From positions 21,416 to 85,415 of the forward strand of contig JAFVSN010000026.1 of assembly GCA_017503735.1 (NCBI GenBank): DNA of 64,000 nt, written 5' to 3'. The notes beneath the pieces are model-generated. The model was not told the origin of the DNA and did not search any database. It worked only from the letters and a program-made list of their open reading frames with translations. Both the position numbers and the translations under genes were made by a program. Origin of the DNA: Lachnospiraceae bacterium (GTDB lineage: Bacteria > Bacillota > Clostridia > Lachnospirales > Lachnospiraceae). Position 1 is the stretch's first letter. Each line of letters opens with the position of its first letter. Positions 8,572 through 17,619 of the stretch are shown here, one piece after another.

Positions 8572-10107
8572 CTACATCTCATATTGATATTCTCTACTGA
8601 ACTCCTCCGATGCTCTGTTCTTTCTGCCATCCCGTACGCAGACACGTTTCATCCCCAGCTTTTCCATGACGCGATATGAACCGATGTTTTCGGTATCGCA
8701 GACTGCGATGAATTTGTATATTCCTATTTCCTTTTTACAGAATTCCAATAAGAGTTTTGTTGCTTCGAAGGCATATCCTTTCTTCCAGTACTTTTTGTTT
8801 ATAATCCAACCGATTTCCGCTTCTGTCCTTTCCTCGTTCAGATAAGCACAGACTGCACCGATATGTACATCTCCCAACAGCACCGCAAATTCATAGCTTT
8901 CCGGTACTTCTTTTTGCCATTCTGCTTCTTTCTGCTCCAAAAAGGCTTTTGTTTCCTCTATGGTTTCATTCGGCAGATGTACCATGTATCTGGTGTTTTC
9001 TAAGTCAGATGCATATTCGTGTACTGTTTCCAGATGTTTCAGCCCTAAAGGTTCCAGTGTAATTTTATCTTTTATCAATTTTACACAATCAAGTATACTT
9101 TTTTTTGCCTCATGATAATAGATTACATGGGCAATCGTTTCTTTTACTTGTCCTATCCCAAGCTCAATTTCTTCATCCGAGCACTCGATTCCCAGGGCAC
9201 GCTTTATATTATACTCCAACCACTCTAATCTTCCGTTGTTGCTGTAGTATATCGTCTCCCAATCTGTAGGAAGGATACCGCCTGCTTTTTCGTAAGCGCG
9301 GATAAAGCTTTGGAACAGATTGAAGTCAATGTTGCACACTTCATAGCCGGACCAGCACAGGGCAATTTCGTACAGTTCCATTACCGGGCTGCTGTAAGAA
9401 AGACACTCTAAATCAATAATACGGCAATCCTCCCCGCTCCAAAGTACATTTTTGCTGTCCATGTCGTTATGACAAATTGCCACCGTAGCGGGAAGTTTTT
9501 TGATTGCTTCGTTTCCTTTGTCCTGACTCTCATAAAGTAACGCACGGTTTTCCTGTAATAACTTAGAAAGCTCCGGATTCTTTTCCGCCAGTTTCTCTAT
9601 ATAGCCGTCCCAATCAATGTGAAGTTCTTCACGCTCGTACTTTTCCTCCCGAAGTTTCTCCACGGCTTCCAATCCTGCTTCCTGCTCTGCAACGATTGGT
9701 TGCGAGAGCTGCAATCCATGAATTTTTGCCAATATCCCGCCAATTTTCTCACAATGATACGGTGTAATCTCTTCACTCATTAACGCCTTACCATCATACC
9801 ACTCATACAAATAAAAATACTGCCCGTCCATACACTGCATTTTCTTTCCGTCAAGAGTTATAGCCGGAAGAATCGGAAGGTTCGCCTGTTCCAAAACCTT
9901 TTCGAACATCTCAGCTGTACGGTAGTTGCTCATGGCACTCTGCCGCTTCATAATAAACGGATTTAATAACTTCACCGCATACTTTCCCTGTGTGGTAAAT
10001 AGAGAGTACATCTTGTGTGTAAACCCACCGGCAAGACGGGTCGGGGACTGTATCAATTCCCCCAGGTTATATTCTTTACATAGTTTCTCTAACAATTTAT
10101 GGTCCAT
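8572..10107 (-). CDS. APH-type phosphotransferase fused to a GNAT acetyltransferase
   Basis: A 511-residue two-domain protein. Residues 1-340 are a choline/aminoglycoside-kinase fold: a glycine-rich start (LAGGFTHKMY), a lysine in YAVKLLN, the catalytic loop ICHNDMDSKN (His213, Asp215, Asn220) and the metal-binding IIDLE (Asp232). Residues from about 355 form a GNAT domain with GWIINKKYWKKGYAFEA and NIGSYRVMEKLGM. Known bifunctional aminoglycoside enzymes have the acetyltransferase first; here the order is reversed. The substrate is unknown, and a role in spectinomycin-like or sugar modification is equally possible. Start ATG at 10105-10107 has AGGAGA 7 nt upstream; an 18-residue extension has no such site. 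Confidence 0.8.
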   Translation of the reverse strand: MDHKLLEKLCKEYNLGELIQSPTRLAGGFTHKMYSLFTTQGKYAVKLLNPFIMKRQSAMSNYRTAEMFEKVLEQANLPILPAITLDGKKMQCMDGQYFYLYEWYDGKALMSEEITPYHCEKIGGILAKIHGLQLSQPIVAEQEAGLEAVEKLREEKYEREELHIDWDGYIEKLAEKNPELSKLLQENRALLYESQDKGNEAIKKLPATVAICHNDMDSKNVLWSGEDCRIIDLECLSYSSPVMELYEIALCWSGYEVCNIDFNLFQSFIRAYEKAGGILPTDWETIYYSNNGRLEWLEYNIKRALGIECSDEEIELGIGQVKETIAHVIYYHEAKKSILDCVKLIKDKITLEPLGLKHLETVHEYASDLENTRYMVHLPNETIEETKAFLEQKEAEWQKEVPESYEFAVLLGDVHIGAVCAYLNEERTEAEIGWIINKKYWKKGYAFEATKLLLEFCKKEIGIYKFIAVCDTENIGSYRVMEKLGMKRVCVRDGRKNRASEEFSREYQYEM

Positions 10108-10181
10108 AATACTTCTCCTGTTTCTCTGATTATGATTAGCCATATAATTACAAAATAACATATAAAACCTGCAGTTTTCAC

Positions 10182-10210
10182 TTGAACATTTGTTCTGATT
10201 GTGTTATAAT
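10182..10210 (+). promoter_or_regulatory. Promoter of the type I toxin
   Basis: TTGAAC (10182-10187), 17 bp, then a perfect TATAAT (10205-10210) with TGT before it. This predicts a leader of roughly 60 nt before the toxin start. Confidence 0.7.
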
Positions 10211-10277
10211 AAACCCATGGAACGATCGTGTTACAGGGTGTGTTGACCTTCATTCTTACAGAATGGAGGTGGAGCTT

Positions 10278-10373
10278 ATGAAGAATCAAAACAAATTCGA
10301 CTTCAAAGATTTGTTGTCTTTCGGACTCTTTCTATTAGCTTTGCTTACATTCGTTTTTACGTTTTGTAAGTAA
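10278..10373 (+). CDS. Small hydrophobic type I toxin, putative holin-like toxin family
   Basis: Only 31 residues: a charged start MKNQNKFDFKD, then one membrane helix LLSFGLFLLALLTFVFTF and a CK end. This matches the layout of the holin-like type I toxins (TxpA/BsrG type) of Firmicutes, which insert in the membrane when their antisense RNA is absent. Start ATG at 10278 follows GGAGG and GGTGGAG. An in-frame extension back to 10182 would begin in the promoter, so the short form is preferred. A convergent promoter and shared GC-rich hairpin downstream supply the expected antisense RNA. Confidence 0.75.
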   Translation: MKNQNKFDFKDLLSFGLFLLALLTFVFTFCK

Positions 10374-10382
10374 TTAAACATA

Positions 10383-10478
10383 GAAAAACCGCCCTCATAA
10401 CTTTGGCTGAAGTGATTGGGCGGTTTTCTACTCTCAATATTCAGGCCAACCCACCTTGTGGGCGGTTGTTCCTTTTCT
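10383..10478 (-). ncRNA. Predicted antisense antitoxin RNA of the type I system
   Basis: From the minus-strand promoter at 10485-10513 a transcript would start near 10478 and stop at the hairpin 10385-10427, giving about 95 nt. It would overlap the 3' end of the toxin mRNA by about 45 nt, including the hairpin. A 5' hairpin around CCAACCCAC/GTGGGCGGTTG is also visible. Both ends are estimates. Confidence 0.55.
10385..10427. terminator. Shared terminator hairpin of toxin and antitoxin RNAs
   Basis: AAAACCGCCC (10385-10394) pairs with GGGCGGTTTT (10418-10427). The A/T flanks give a U run in either direction. Confidence 0.75.
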
Positions 10479-10484
10479 GATTTC

Positions 10485-10513
10485 AGTCTAGCACATTTCC
10501 TCTACTTTTGCAA
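10485..10513 (-). promoter_or_regulatory. Promoter of the antitoxin RNA
   Basis: Minus strand TTGCAA (10513-10508), 17 bp, TAGACT (10490-10485), with TGC directly before the -10. Confidence 0.6.
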
Positions 10514-10525
10514 TCCTTTTTCTTT

Positions 10526-11128
10526 CTACATCCACTTCTTCAACGCCTCCGCAGTACATCTTCCCACAATCACTTCCACGTCCTTGAAACACTCCGGCAC
10601 CAGAGCATAGGCTGTCATACGCTGATGTCCTTCCACAATAACAAAGTTCTCATAATCCGAAGTTAGAAAGAATAACCGCGGGAAACCGCCTCCGCTTTTA
10701 ATATACTCCGCCGCACGCAAAAATCCCTCGTTACTTACTCCGAAGATCTCGGTTCCCTGTCTTATGGTTTCTGCCGCAGATAACGGCTTTCCGGTTCCTT
10801 TCGATAATTCATTCCAATAACTGTAATCAATGTATCGGATGTGCTCCAAATCTTTTCCGGAAAATTTGCACAGATTCCATTCCGAAACCTCCGGGAAGCG
10901 TTCAAACAATTCTCTGTTCTCTCCGTAGCCCCGGAAATGCCCCAGCAGTTTTTTGCGCTTTTCATTTTCCTCTTCATTCTTTAAGTTTGCTTCGTCAATC
11001 AACGCTTGCGTAACACCCAAGCATTCCATAGATTCCGCAAGCTGTTCACAAAAACGGACCGATGTCGATTCCGCTTTCAAAAATTCCAGGATCATTTCAT
11101 TTTCTGAACTTTTGCGTACAATTACCAT
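10526..11128 (-). CDS. Uncharacterised protein with a ParB/sulfiredoxin-like motif, end of ABC pair 2 operon
   Basis: A 200-residue soluble protein. The C-terminal part contains FVIVEGHQRMTAYAL, which resembles the nucleotide-binding (E/D)GHxR box of ParB/sulfiredoxin-fold proteins. The N-terminal part is rich in Glu and Lys. Start ATG (11126-11128) has AGGAGG 6 nt upstream. It begins 30 bp after the stop of the second ABC gene on the same strand, so it is probably co-transcribed; pair 1 has no such third gene. I do not know its function. A modification or immunity role linked to the exported compound is only a guess. Confidence 0.6.
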   Translation of the reverse strand: MVIVRKSSENEMILEFLKAESTSVRFCEQLAESMECLGVTQALIDEANLKNEEENEKRKKLLGHFRGYGENRELFERFPEVSEWNLCKFSGKDLEHIRYIDYSYWNELSKGTGKPLSAAETIRQGTEIFGVSNEGFLRAAEYIKSGGGFPRLFFLTSDYENFVIVEGHQRMTAYALVPECFKDVEVIVGRCTAEALKKWM

Positions 11129-11158
11129 TAACAACCTCCTCGAAAACAATACTTTCTC

Positions 11159-12991
11159 CTACGCATATCTGCTTGCCTGTGCTTCCCACATGGTTGCATA
11201 CACACCTCCGCGCTCCAACAGTTCTCCGTGACTTCCCTGCTCTATCACATGACCTTGTTCCATCACATAGATCATGTCTGCATCTCTTGTGGTAGATAAA
11301 CGATGTGAAATGGATAATACTGTCTTTTCTTTTGCCACTTCCTTCATTGCGCGGTTTAACTGATATTCCGCAATAGGGTCCAATGCAGCCGACGGCTCAT
11401 CCAAAAATACCAATCCGGCATTTTTATAAAATGCTCTTGCCACAGCCAGTTTCTGTGCTTCACCGCCCGATAAATCCGTCCCTTTATCCGAAAATTCTCT
11501 GGTGAGCTCCTGTTGTAATCCCATAGGGAAAGACGCAAGTTTTTCCGAAAATCCGCTCTTTGTCACTGCTTCCAAAACATCGTTTTCCGTTGCATTATCA
11601 CGCACCTTCTTTTGAATCTCATCCACATCTACTCTGTCCATAACCACATTCTCTGCCACTGTGGCCGCAAACAGCTTAAAATCCTGAAAAACCACGCCGA
11701 TATAGCGACGATATTCTTCTATATCGTAGTTACGGATATTCATACCGTTAAGTAAAATCTCTCCCTCTGTCGGATCATAAAGACGTAGTAATAACTTAAT
11801 TAACGTTGTCTTTCCCGCACCGTTATACCCTACCAATGCCACTTTTTCCTTTGCCCGGATGATTAGATTTACATCCCGCAAAATCAAGCAGTCCGGATTG
11901 TAACCAAAAGAGACATTACGGCACTCCAACACACCTGCCCCCTCCGGTATCTCACATGTTTTTTCATTCAAAATAGCACTTTCTCTATCCAGAAAAGCAC
12001 GAATCTTTTCCACATACAATCCGGTTTCCACCATATGAGGGCCCAAATCCACTACGGTTGATAATCCGCGGCGCAAATTAGATGCGGAATTGTACAAAAC
12101 AACCACTCCGCTTAAGGATACAGTCTTTGTCAAAACCGCCCGTACAATCAGATATAATACATACACAATATCCAACATAAAACCCGACATCAGATATCTT
12201 GCCGTAAATTCCAGCAAAAAGCTTTTCTTGCCCATGGTTTTATGTAACCGATACAACTCTTCATTCACCCGGTCAAACTCCTCCTGCATGCTTTTTGATG
12301 CTTCTTTATTTAACCGAAGTTCTTTCGCATACTGTTGTAAATAGAAAATACGCTTTACATACTCTCTTTTGCGTAACAACGGATTTTCTGTCTGCCGTAT
12401 GGTATAACGCCACTTATTCAGCATATTGGAAAAAATCGTCCGCAAAGCAAAAGCAACCAAAATAAACAGAATGGAAAATACATCCTGTGTCGCAAAAAAG
12501 GTACCGTAACAAAGAAGTACCGTAAGACATCCGAATATCATACGAAGCAACTGTTCCGCCCGGCTGATGGCATTGTCTGCCTCGGATACCGACAACATAA
12601 AATCATTATAATACTCTGTATCATCATAACAGGCCAAATCCACAGTCCCCGCTTTTTGATACAGCATTTCCTTCAACTTTTTCTGGGCAATCGGCAAATA
12701 TTTCAGTTTGATTTTCTGCTCGTACAGATTGCTGACCGCTGCCGCAAAGAAATCCAGAAGCAAAAACAATCCTACAACCCACAATACCTTCGTATAAGGT
12801 TTCTTTGTTTCGATTACATCCAAAATCAGGTAAACACAGATGGTCTGCTCCAGGAAATTTACGAGATTGTGACGTATCGCTTCCACCACGATACTGAAGG
12901 CATAAAAAGGAGTACCCTGAAACATCAATCGCAATAAAAAGAAGTTATTGGATAACATCCGTTTTGTACTCAACCCCTTCTTAGTTTTCAT
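11159..12991 (-). CDS. ABC exporter half-transporter, second gene of pair 2
   Basis: A protein of 610 residues if started at MKTKKG (12991), or 612 from the ATG two codons earlier. The GGGGAGG ribosome site spaces better to the later ATG. Membrane domain first, then an ATPase with GYNGAGKTT, LSGGEAQK, LVFLDEPSAALDP and SISHRLS. The gene overlaps the end of the preceding ABC gene by 11-17 bp, so the two are coupled. It aligns along its length with the gene at 1456-3246, for example the shared VVFQDFK and RFYK/RAFYK segments around the Q-loop and signature. Confidence 0.88.
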   Translation of the reverse strand: MKTKKGLSTKRMLSNNFFLLRLMFQGTPFYAFSIVVEAIRHNLVNFLEQTICVYLILDVIETKKPYTKVLWVVGLFLLLDFFAAAVSNLYEQKIKLKYLPIAQKKLKEMLYQKAGTVDLACYDDTEYYNDFMLSVSEADNAISRAEQLLRMIFGCLTVLLCYGTFFATQDVFSILFILVAFALRTIFSNMLNKWRYTIRQTENPLLRKREYVKRIFYLQQYAKELRLNKEASKSMQEEFDRVNEELYRLHKTMGKKSFLLEFTARYLMSGFMLDIVYVLYLIVRAVLTKTVSLSGVVVLYNSASNLRRGLSTVVDLGPHMVETGLYVEKIRAFLDRESAILNEKTCEIPEGAGVLECRNVSFGYNPDCLILRDVNLIIRAKEKVALVGYNGAGKTTLIKLLLRLYDPTEGEILLNGMNIRNYDIEEYRRYIGVVFQDFKLFAATVAENVVMDRVDVDEIQKKVRDNATENDVLEAVTKSGFSEKLASFPMGLQQELTREFSDKGTDLSGGEAQKLAVARAFYKNAGLVFLDEPSAALDPIAEYQLNRAMKEVAKEKTVLSISHRLSTTRDADMIYVMEQGHVIEQGSHGELLERGGVYATMWEAQASRYA

Positions 12992-14813
12992 CTGCATTCA
13001 CCTCCCCGTCTTCTACCGCACAATAATTTCGTTCCTGTACCCGGTATAACTTTGCGTAAGTTCCGTTCTTTTCCATTAATGTTTCGTGGGTTCCTTCCTC
13101 CGCCACCTTTCCATTTTCCAGTAAAAGCACCTGATCCGCATATTTTACGCAAGATAACCGATGGGAAATCAATACCCTTGTTTTTCCGTCGGTTTCCTGC
13201 AAAATTCCGGATAAAAGTTCATGCTCCGCAATCGGGTCCAATGCAGAGGACGGTTCATCAAATACCGCTACCGGTGCCGGTTTAGCAAAGGCTCTTGCCA
13301 CTAAAAGTTTCTGGCACTCTCCTCCTGAAAGTATGGTTCCGTTTTCATCAAACTCTTTCGTTAGCGGAGTATCAATCCCCAAAGGAAGACTCTCTATTTT
13401 ATCGTACACACCAGCCTTATGTAACGCTTCCGCCACTTCGGCATCGGTTCCCTCTCTTCCCATCAAAACGTTATATCGTACAGTCCCCGGAAGAATGGTT
13501 CCGTCCTGAAATGCACAGGCAAACAGTTTCCGATAAGATGCCAATCGGTATTCTTTGATATCTTTTCCGTTTACAAAAATCGTACCCTCCGTCGGGTCAT
13601 ACAAACGAAGTAAAAGTTTGATCACAGTACTCTTTCCCGCTCCGTTGTGGCCTACCAATGCCAGACTTTTTCCCTCCGTAATCTCAAAGGACACATCACT
13701 CAGCACCTTTTCTCCTCCCGGATAAGAGAAACTTACATGCGAAAACACAACGGAATGAATCTCTTCCTCCGGTTCCGCGCCATCTGCATCTTCCGGGATT
13801 TTCTCCTCATAAGCAAGAAAGTTACGCAAATTTTCCACTAACATACTGTTGTCCGTACTACGATTAATTGCATTAATTACCTGCACCCATACCCAAGATG
13901 CCGTTACCATGACACTGGTAAGTACCGCCATCTGGGAAAAGGTAATGGAAGGGGCCGCAGGCACCAGAGCCTGATAGGCTCCGTACAAAAGAATGCCTTC
14001 AAAGATAACCATATATGAAAAGAAATATTGCAACATTCCGATTGGAAACGCTTTCTTAAAATATTTCTTCCAAACACCGGACTTTCCTTCCGTTGCTTCC
14101 CCGTACTGGTCCTCCACCACATGAAACACATTGGAAAGGCGGAACTCCTTTGCATACTCCTTTAAATACATGACACGATTTACATAAGCAAGCTTCCGGT
14201 CATAAGGCACCCCGTCCTGATATCGTTCATAGTTAATTTTATTCATCTTCGGTGCAAACAGGAAATTTCCCAAAAGCGGTGCCGCTAAAAACACAATCGT
14301 CCACGGATCGATTTCTATCATGGTATAACAGGCAAGTATCCCTCCGATAGAACCACAAATTACAGTACACATATTGTCCACGCACTGACAAAGTTTTGTT
14401 CCCATATCATCCACCGCCGTGGAAAATTTGTTGTAGAACGTCCTGTCTTCGTAACATGCAATTTCCACATTTTCCGCCTTTTTATATATTTTCCTATAGA
14501 GGGAATGAAATATGGTAACATTCCATGCCGGAAACCACACATCCTGACAATAAAACAGAAACATCTCCAAAAGCAGACTCCCGCCTCCGATCAATAAAAT
14601 AGCTATCAACACTTCTTTCAGCGGTTTCTCCTGTTCCAACGCATCCAAAATATAACGCACAAAGAACGCACTGTAAAACACCCACAACAAATAATCTACC
14701 AATCTGCTGATAAAGGCCACCCATACACGTTTCGGTGCGATACTCATTGCTTCTTTCATTGCGTAAAAGTTATTTCGAATAATTCTCCCCGTAAAACTTT
14801 TCTCCCGTTTCAT
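12981..14813 (-). CDS. ABC exporter half-transporter, first gene of pair 2
   Basis: A 610-residue half-transporter. After a basic start (MKREKSFTGR) come hydrophobic helices and an ATPase with GHNGAGKST (about residue 388), LSGGECQK, VAVFDEPSSALDP and LISHRLS. It is a paralogue of 3246-5102: both contain YALVGHNGAGKS-like and AFQD segments and both are followed by a partner half-transporter. The ribosome-site block ATGAGAGGAGAAGAGGA is identical in the two. The operon is this gene, its partner, then the 200-residue protein. Confidence 0.9.
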   Translation of the reverse strand: MKREKSFTGRIIRNNFYAMKEAMSIAPKRVWVAFISRLVDYLLWVFYSAFFVRYILDALEQEKPLKEVLIAILLIGGGSLLLEMFLFYCQDVWFPAWNVTIFHSLYRKIYKKAENVEIACYEDRTFYNKFSTAVDDMGTKLCQCVDNMCTVICGSIGGILACYTMIEIDPWTIVFLAAPLLGNFLFAPKMNKINYERYQDGVPYDRKLAYVNRVMYLKEYAKEFRLSNVFHVVEDQYGEATEGKSGVWKKYFKKAFPIGMLQYFFSYMVIFEGILLYGAYQALVPAAPSITFSQMAVLTSVMVTASWVWVQVINAINRSTDNSMLVENLRNFLAYEEKIPEDADGAEPEEEIHSVVFSHVSFSYPGGEKVLSDVSFEITEGKSLALVGHNGAGKSTVIKLLLRLYDPTEGTIFVNGKDIKEYRLASYRKLFACAFQDGTILPGTVRYNVLMGREGTDAEVAEALHKAGVYDKIESLPLGIDTPLTKEFDENGTILSGGECQKLLVARAFAKPAPVAVFDEPSSALDPIAEHELLSGILQETDGKTRVLISHRLSCVKYADQVLLLENGKVAEEGTHETLMEKNGTYAKLYRVQERNYCAVEDGEVNADEN

Positions 14814-14859
14814 CCTCTTCTCCTCTCATCGTTTTTTCTCCGTACCCCAATTGAAAACT

Positions 14860-14891
14860 AAGGCTACACGGCAAGTATGCCATGCAGCCTT
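14860..14891 (-). terminator. Terminator of the polyamine operon
   Basis: AAGGCT...AGCCTT outer stem and GGCA/TGCC inner stem, followed on the minus strand by AGTTTTC. It lies just past the potD stop. Confidence 0.6.
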
Positions 14892-14902
14892 TTAAAATCC
14901 GT

Positions 14903-15958
14903 TTAGTTCTGTGTTGTCTTCATTTCGTTCCACTTTTCAAGGTAAACTTCTTCGGTCTCACCAAGGTACTGGAATGCCTCACAACGATTCAACGTTTCCT
15001 CATCCGGGAATGCGATGGTACTGTTCTTAATATCCGCATCCTCGATTAACTCACGAGCTGCCGCATTCGGAGTGGAATAGGTGATTTCCTCAAAGTTCAT
15101 CAGTGCAATATCCTCGCGGCACATAAAGTTAATCCACTTTTCCGCATTTTCCTTGTTCTTTGCATTCTTCGGAATTACCCAACCGTCAATCCATACATTG
15201 GAACCTTCTTCCGGTACTACGTACTCGAGATCGGAATTTTCTCTCTGGGTGTAGATTGCTTCACCGGAGTAAATTACGCCAAGTGCAGCTTCCTCACCGA
15301 TCATCTTATTTCTTACTTCGTCTACAAAGTATCCCTGTACAAACGGACGCTGGCTGATTAACAGTTCCTTTGCTTCCTCAAGCTGTGCTTCATCCGTAGT
15401 ATTCATAGAATAACCGAGATACTTTAACGCAATCCCCATACCGTCACGTACGCTGTCAATCATAAGAATCTCGTCCTTATACTTCTCATCGAAAATCGCG
15501 GACCAACTGGTAATCGGTTCGTCTACCATAGTCTTATTATAAAGAATACCGACGGTACCCCAACAATACGGAACCGCATATTTATTGCCCGGGTCAAAGG
15601 ATTCCGCACTCTTTAAATACTTCGGGTCAATGTTTTTGATATTCGGGATGTTGTCATAGTTTAGCTCCGCAAGCAATCCTTCCTTAATCATACGGTTTAC
15701 CATATAATCGGACGGACATACCACGTCATAATTTACTTCACCGATACTTACAATCGGGTACATATCCTCGTTCTCGGTAAATTCGTCGTAGACAACCTCA
15801 ATGTCATACTCTTCCTCAAACATTTCGATTACATCTTCGTTGATATACTCTCCCCAGTTATATACAACGACTTCGCCGTTTTTATACTCCTTGCCGCAAC
15901 CTCCCAATACCATTGCCGCACCCAGTACCAGTGCACCTACCAATAAACTCTTTTTCAT
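14903..15958 (-). CDS. potD: Spermidine/putrescine ABC transporter substrate-binding lipoprotein
   Basis: A 351-residue exported lipoprotein; the signal ends in MVLGGC with Cys21 as the lipidated residue. The mature protein opens with VVVYNWGEYI, a hallmark of PotD/PotF binding proteins, and has the family's usual length. Start is supported by AGGAGG 8 nt upstream. It is last in regulator-potA-potB-potC-potD, all on the minus strand. It captures polyamine outside the membrane and delivers it to PotBC. Which polyamine is preferred cannot be read from the sequence. Confidence 0.92.
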   Translation of the reverse strand: MKKSLLVGALVLGAAMVLGGCGKEYKNGEVVVYNWGEYINEDVIEMFEEEYDIEVVYDEFTENEDMYPIVSIGEVNYDVVCPSDYMVNRMIKEGLLAELNYDNIPNIKNIDPKYLKSAESFDPGNKYAVPYCWGTVGILYNKTMVDEPITSWSAIFDEKYKDEILMIDSVRDGMGIALKYLGYSMNTTDEAQLEEAKELLISQRPFVQGYFVDEVRNKMIGEEAALGVIYSGEAIYTQRENSDLEYVVPEEGSNVWIDGWVIPKNAKNKENAEKWINFMCREDIALMNFEEITYSTPNAAARELIEDADIKNSTIAFPDEETLNRCEAFQYLGETEEVYLEKWNEMKTTQN

Positions 15959-15973
15959 TTTCTTTTCCTCCTC

Positions 15974-16768
15974 TTATTTCTGCTGCTCTGCCAACTTCTT
16001 TGCCGCTCCTGCTTTCATACGGTTTACCACAATCAACAATACCAGCACCGCAGTAAACATAATCGTAGACAGAGCATAAATTTCCGGTTCGATACCACGA
16101 CGTGTTTCCGCATAAATCACCGTAGACAAGGTACTTACCTTTGCATCCTTTGTAAAGTGGGTGATTACAAAATCATCCAGTGCCAAAGTAAAGGCTAACA
16201 TAAATCCGGACAATACTCCCGGAAAAATATCCGGTAATACAATCTTAAAAAATGCGGAAATCGGGGATGCCCCCAAATCCAATGCCGCCTCATACGTACT
16301 TCTGCTGGTCTGCCTTAGCTTCGGCAATACATTTAAAATCACATACGGCATATGAGCCGCCGTCAATGCCAGAAGTACACTTGTAAAACCAAGAGAAAAA
16401 CTTATCGCAAAGTACAAAAGCATCATGGAAATACCGATTACGATTTCCGAGTTTAAAATCGGGATGTTGGTAATACTCATCATAATCGCTTTCGGAAGCT
16501 TCTTCATGCGATTCATGGCAACCGCTGCCAATGTACCTAATACCGTTGCCAGCAATGCGGAAAACAGTGCCAGCAAGAGAGTGGTCCAAAGGGCATTCAG
16601 AATCTTTTCGTTTTCCAATAATTCGCGATACCATTTAAAGGTAAAGCCGCCCCACTTGGAACGATACTTGGAACCGTTAAAGGATAATACCATCAGTACC
16701 AGAATCGGGGCATATAAAAATACAATGACAAGGCCGATGTAACCTTTTTGAATCAAACGTTTTACCAT
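15974..16768 (-). CDS. potC: Spermidine/putrescine ABC transporter permease
   Basis: A 264-residue permease with about six helices starting at [12 protein letters not shown]. The cytoplasmic loop EAALDLGASPISAFFKIVLPDIFPG is the EAA motif that contacts the ATPase. The chosen start at 16768 overlaps the end of potB by 7 bp (GTATGGTAA); a 30-residue in-frame extension upstream lies wholly inside potB and is unlikely. Pairs with PotB as the membrane channel. Confidence 0.92.
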   Translation of the reverse strand: MVKRLIQKGYIGLVIVFLYAPILVLMVLSFNGSKYRSKWGGFTFKWYRELLENEKILNALWTTLLLALFSALLATVLGTLAAVAMNRMKKLPKAIMMSITNIPILNSEIVIGISMMLLYFAISFSLGFTSVLLALTAAHMPYVILNVLPKLRQTSRSTYEAALDLGASPISAFFKIVLPDIFPGVLSGFMLAFTLALDDFVITHFTKDAKVSTLSTVIYAETRRGIEPEIYALSTIMFTAVLVLLIVVNRMKAGAAKKLAEQQK

Positions 16769-17619
16769 ACGCTCGTGCCCTCCGAATCCTTGTCGTATTT
16801 CTGCACGATTGCCATACAGATAAAGATAAATACCATAAGTACCAACGAAAGACCGCATCCTGCGTTCCAGTCGTTTGCCATCTTAAACTTCTGCTCGATT
16901 ACTTTACCGATTAAGAGAATATTTCCGCCACCTAAAATATCAGAAATAACAAAGGTGGTCAAAGACGGTACAAATACCATAGTCAGACCGCTGACGATAC
17001 CCGGCTTTGAAAGAGGTAAAATAACACGCCACAAAATCTGAAAATAATTGGCTCCCAAATCGGCAGCTGCCTGAATCACGTCATCTCCGATTTTGGAAAG
17101 CACGTTATAAATCGGGATAATCATAAACGGCAAAAAGTCATACACCATACCGAGCACAATGGCGGTCGGTGTATTAATAATATTTAATTTTGGAAGACCC
17201 ACGGCAGAAAGTAGCATATTAATTACGCCGTTTTTCTCCAGTATGTTCTGCCAGGCAATGGTACGAAGCAAAAAATTCATCCACATCGGCAACATAAATA
17301 ATAAAATCACAAAACCGTTGCTCTTTAAACGAAGAGCACGAAGGGCAAGTGCCAACGGATATGCAATTAACAAACAAATAATCGTACTGATTACCGAAAG
17401 CTTAATGGACAACCATAATGTGGCCCGATGGGTCGGCTCCCAAATCAATTTGAGATTTTCTAAAGTAAATCCCCCGCCGTCCCGACTTGTCAGTCCGTAA
17501 TACACAATCATCAGAAGCGGCAGAACAATAAAACCGATACTCCACAACACATACGGTGTGGACAACAAATGTTGCCGCAATCTGTTTTGCTTTGCAAGAC
17601 GTCCTTCCCGCTTATTCAT
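16762..17619 (-). CDS. potB: Spermidine/putrescine ABC transporter permease
   Basis: A 285-residue membrane protein with about six helices. The loop [25 protein letters not shown] is the EAA motif. Its ATG overlaps the potA stop by 8 bp, so translation is coupled. Order potA-potB-potC-potD is the classical one. With PotC it forms the channel driven by PotA. Confidence 0.93.
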   Translation of the reverse strand: MNKREGRLAKQNRLRQHLLSTPYVLWSIGFIVLPLLMIVYYGLTSRDGGGFTLENLKLIWEPTHRATLWLSIKLSVISTIICLLIAYPLALALRALRLKSNGFVILLFMLPMWMNFLLRTIAWQNILEKNGVINMLLSAVGLPKLNIINTPTAIVLGMVYDFLPFMIIPIYNVLSKIGDDVIQAAADLGANYFQILWRVILPLSKPGIVSGLTMVFVPSLTTFVISDILGGGNILLIGKVIEQKFKMANDWNAGCGLSLVLMVFIFICMAIVQKYDKDSEGTSVW

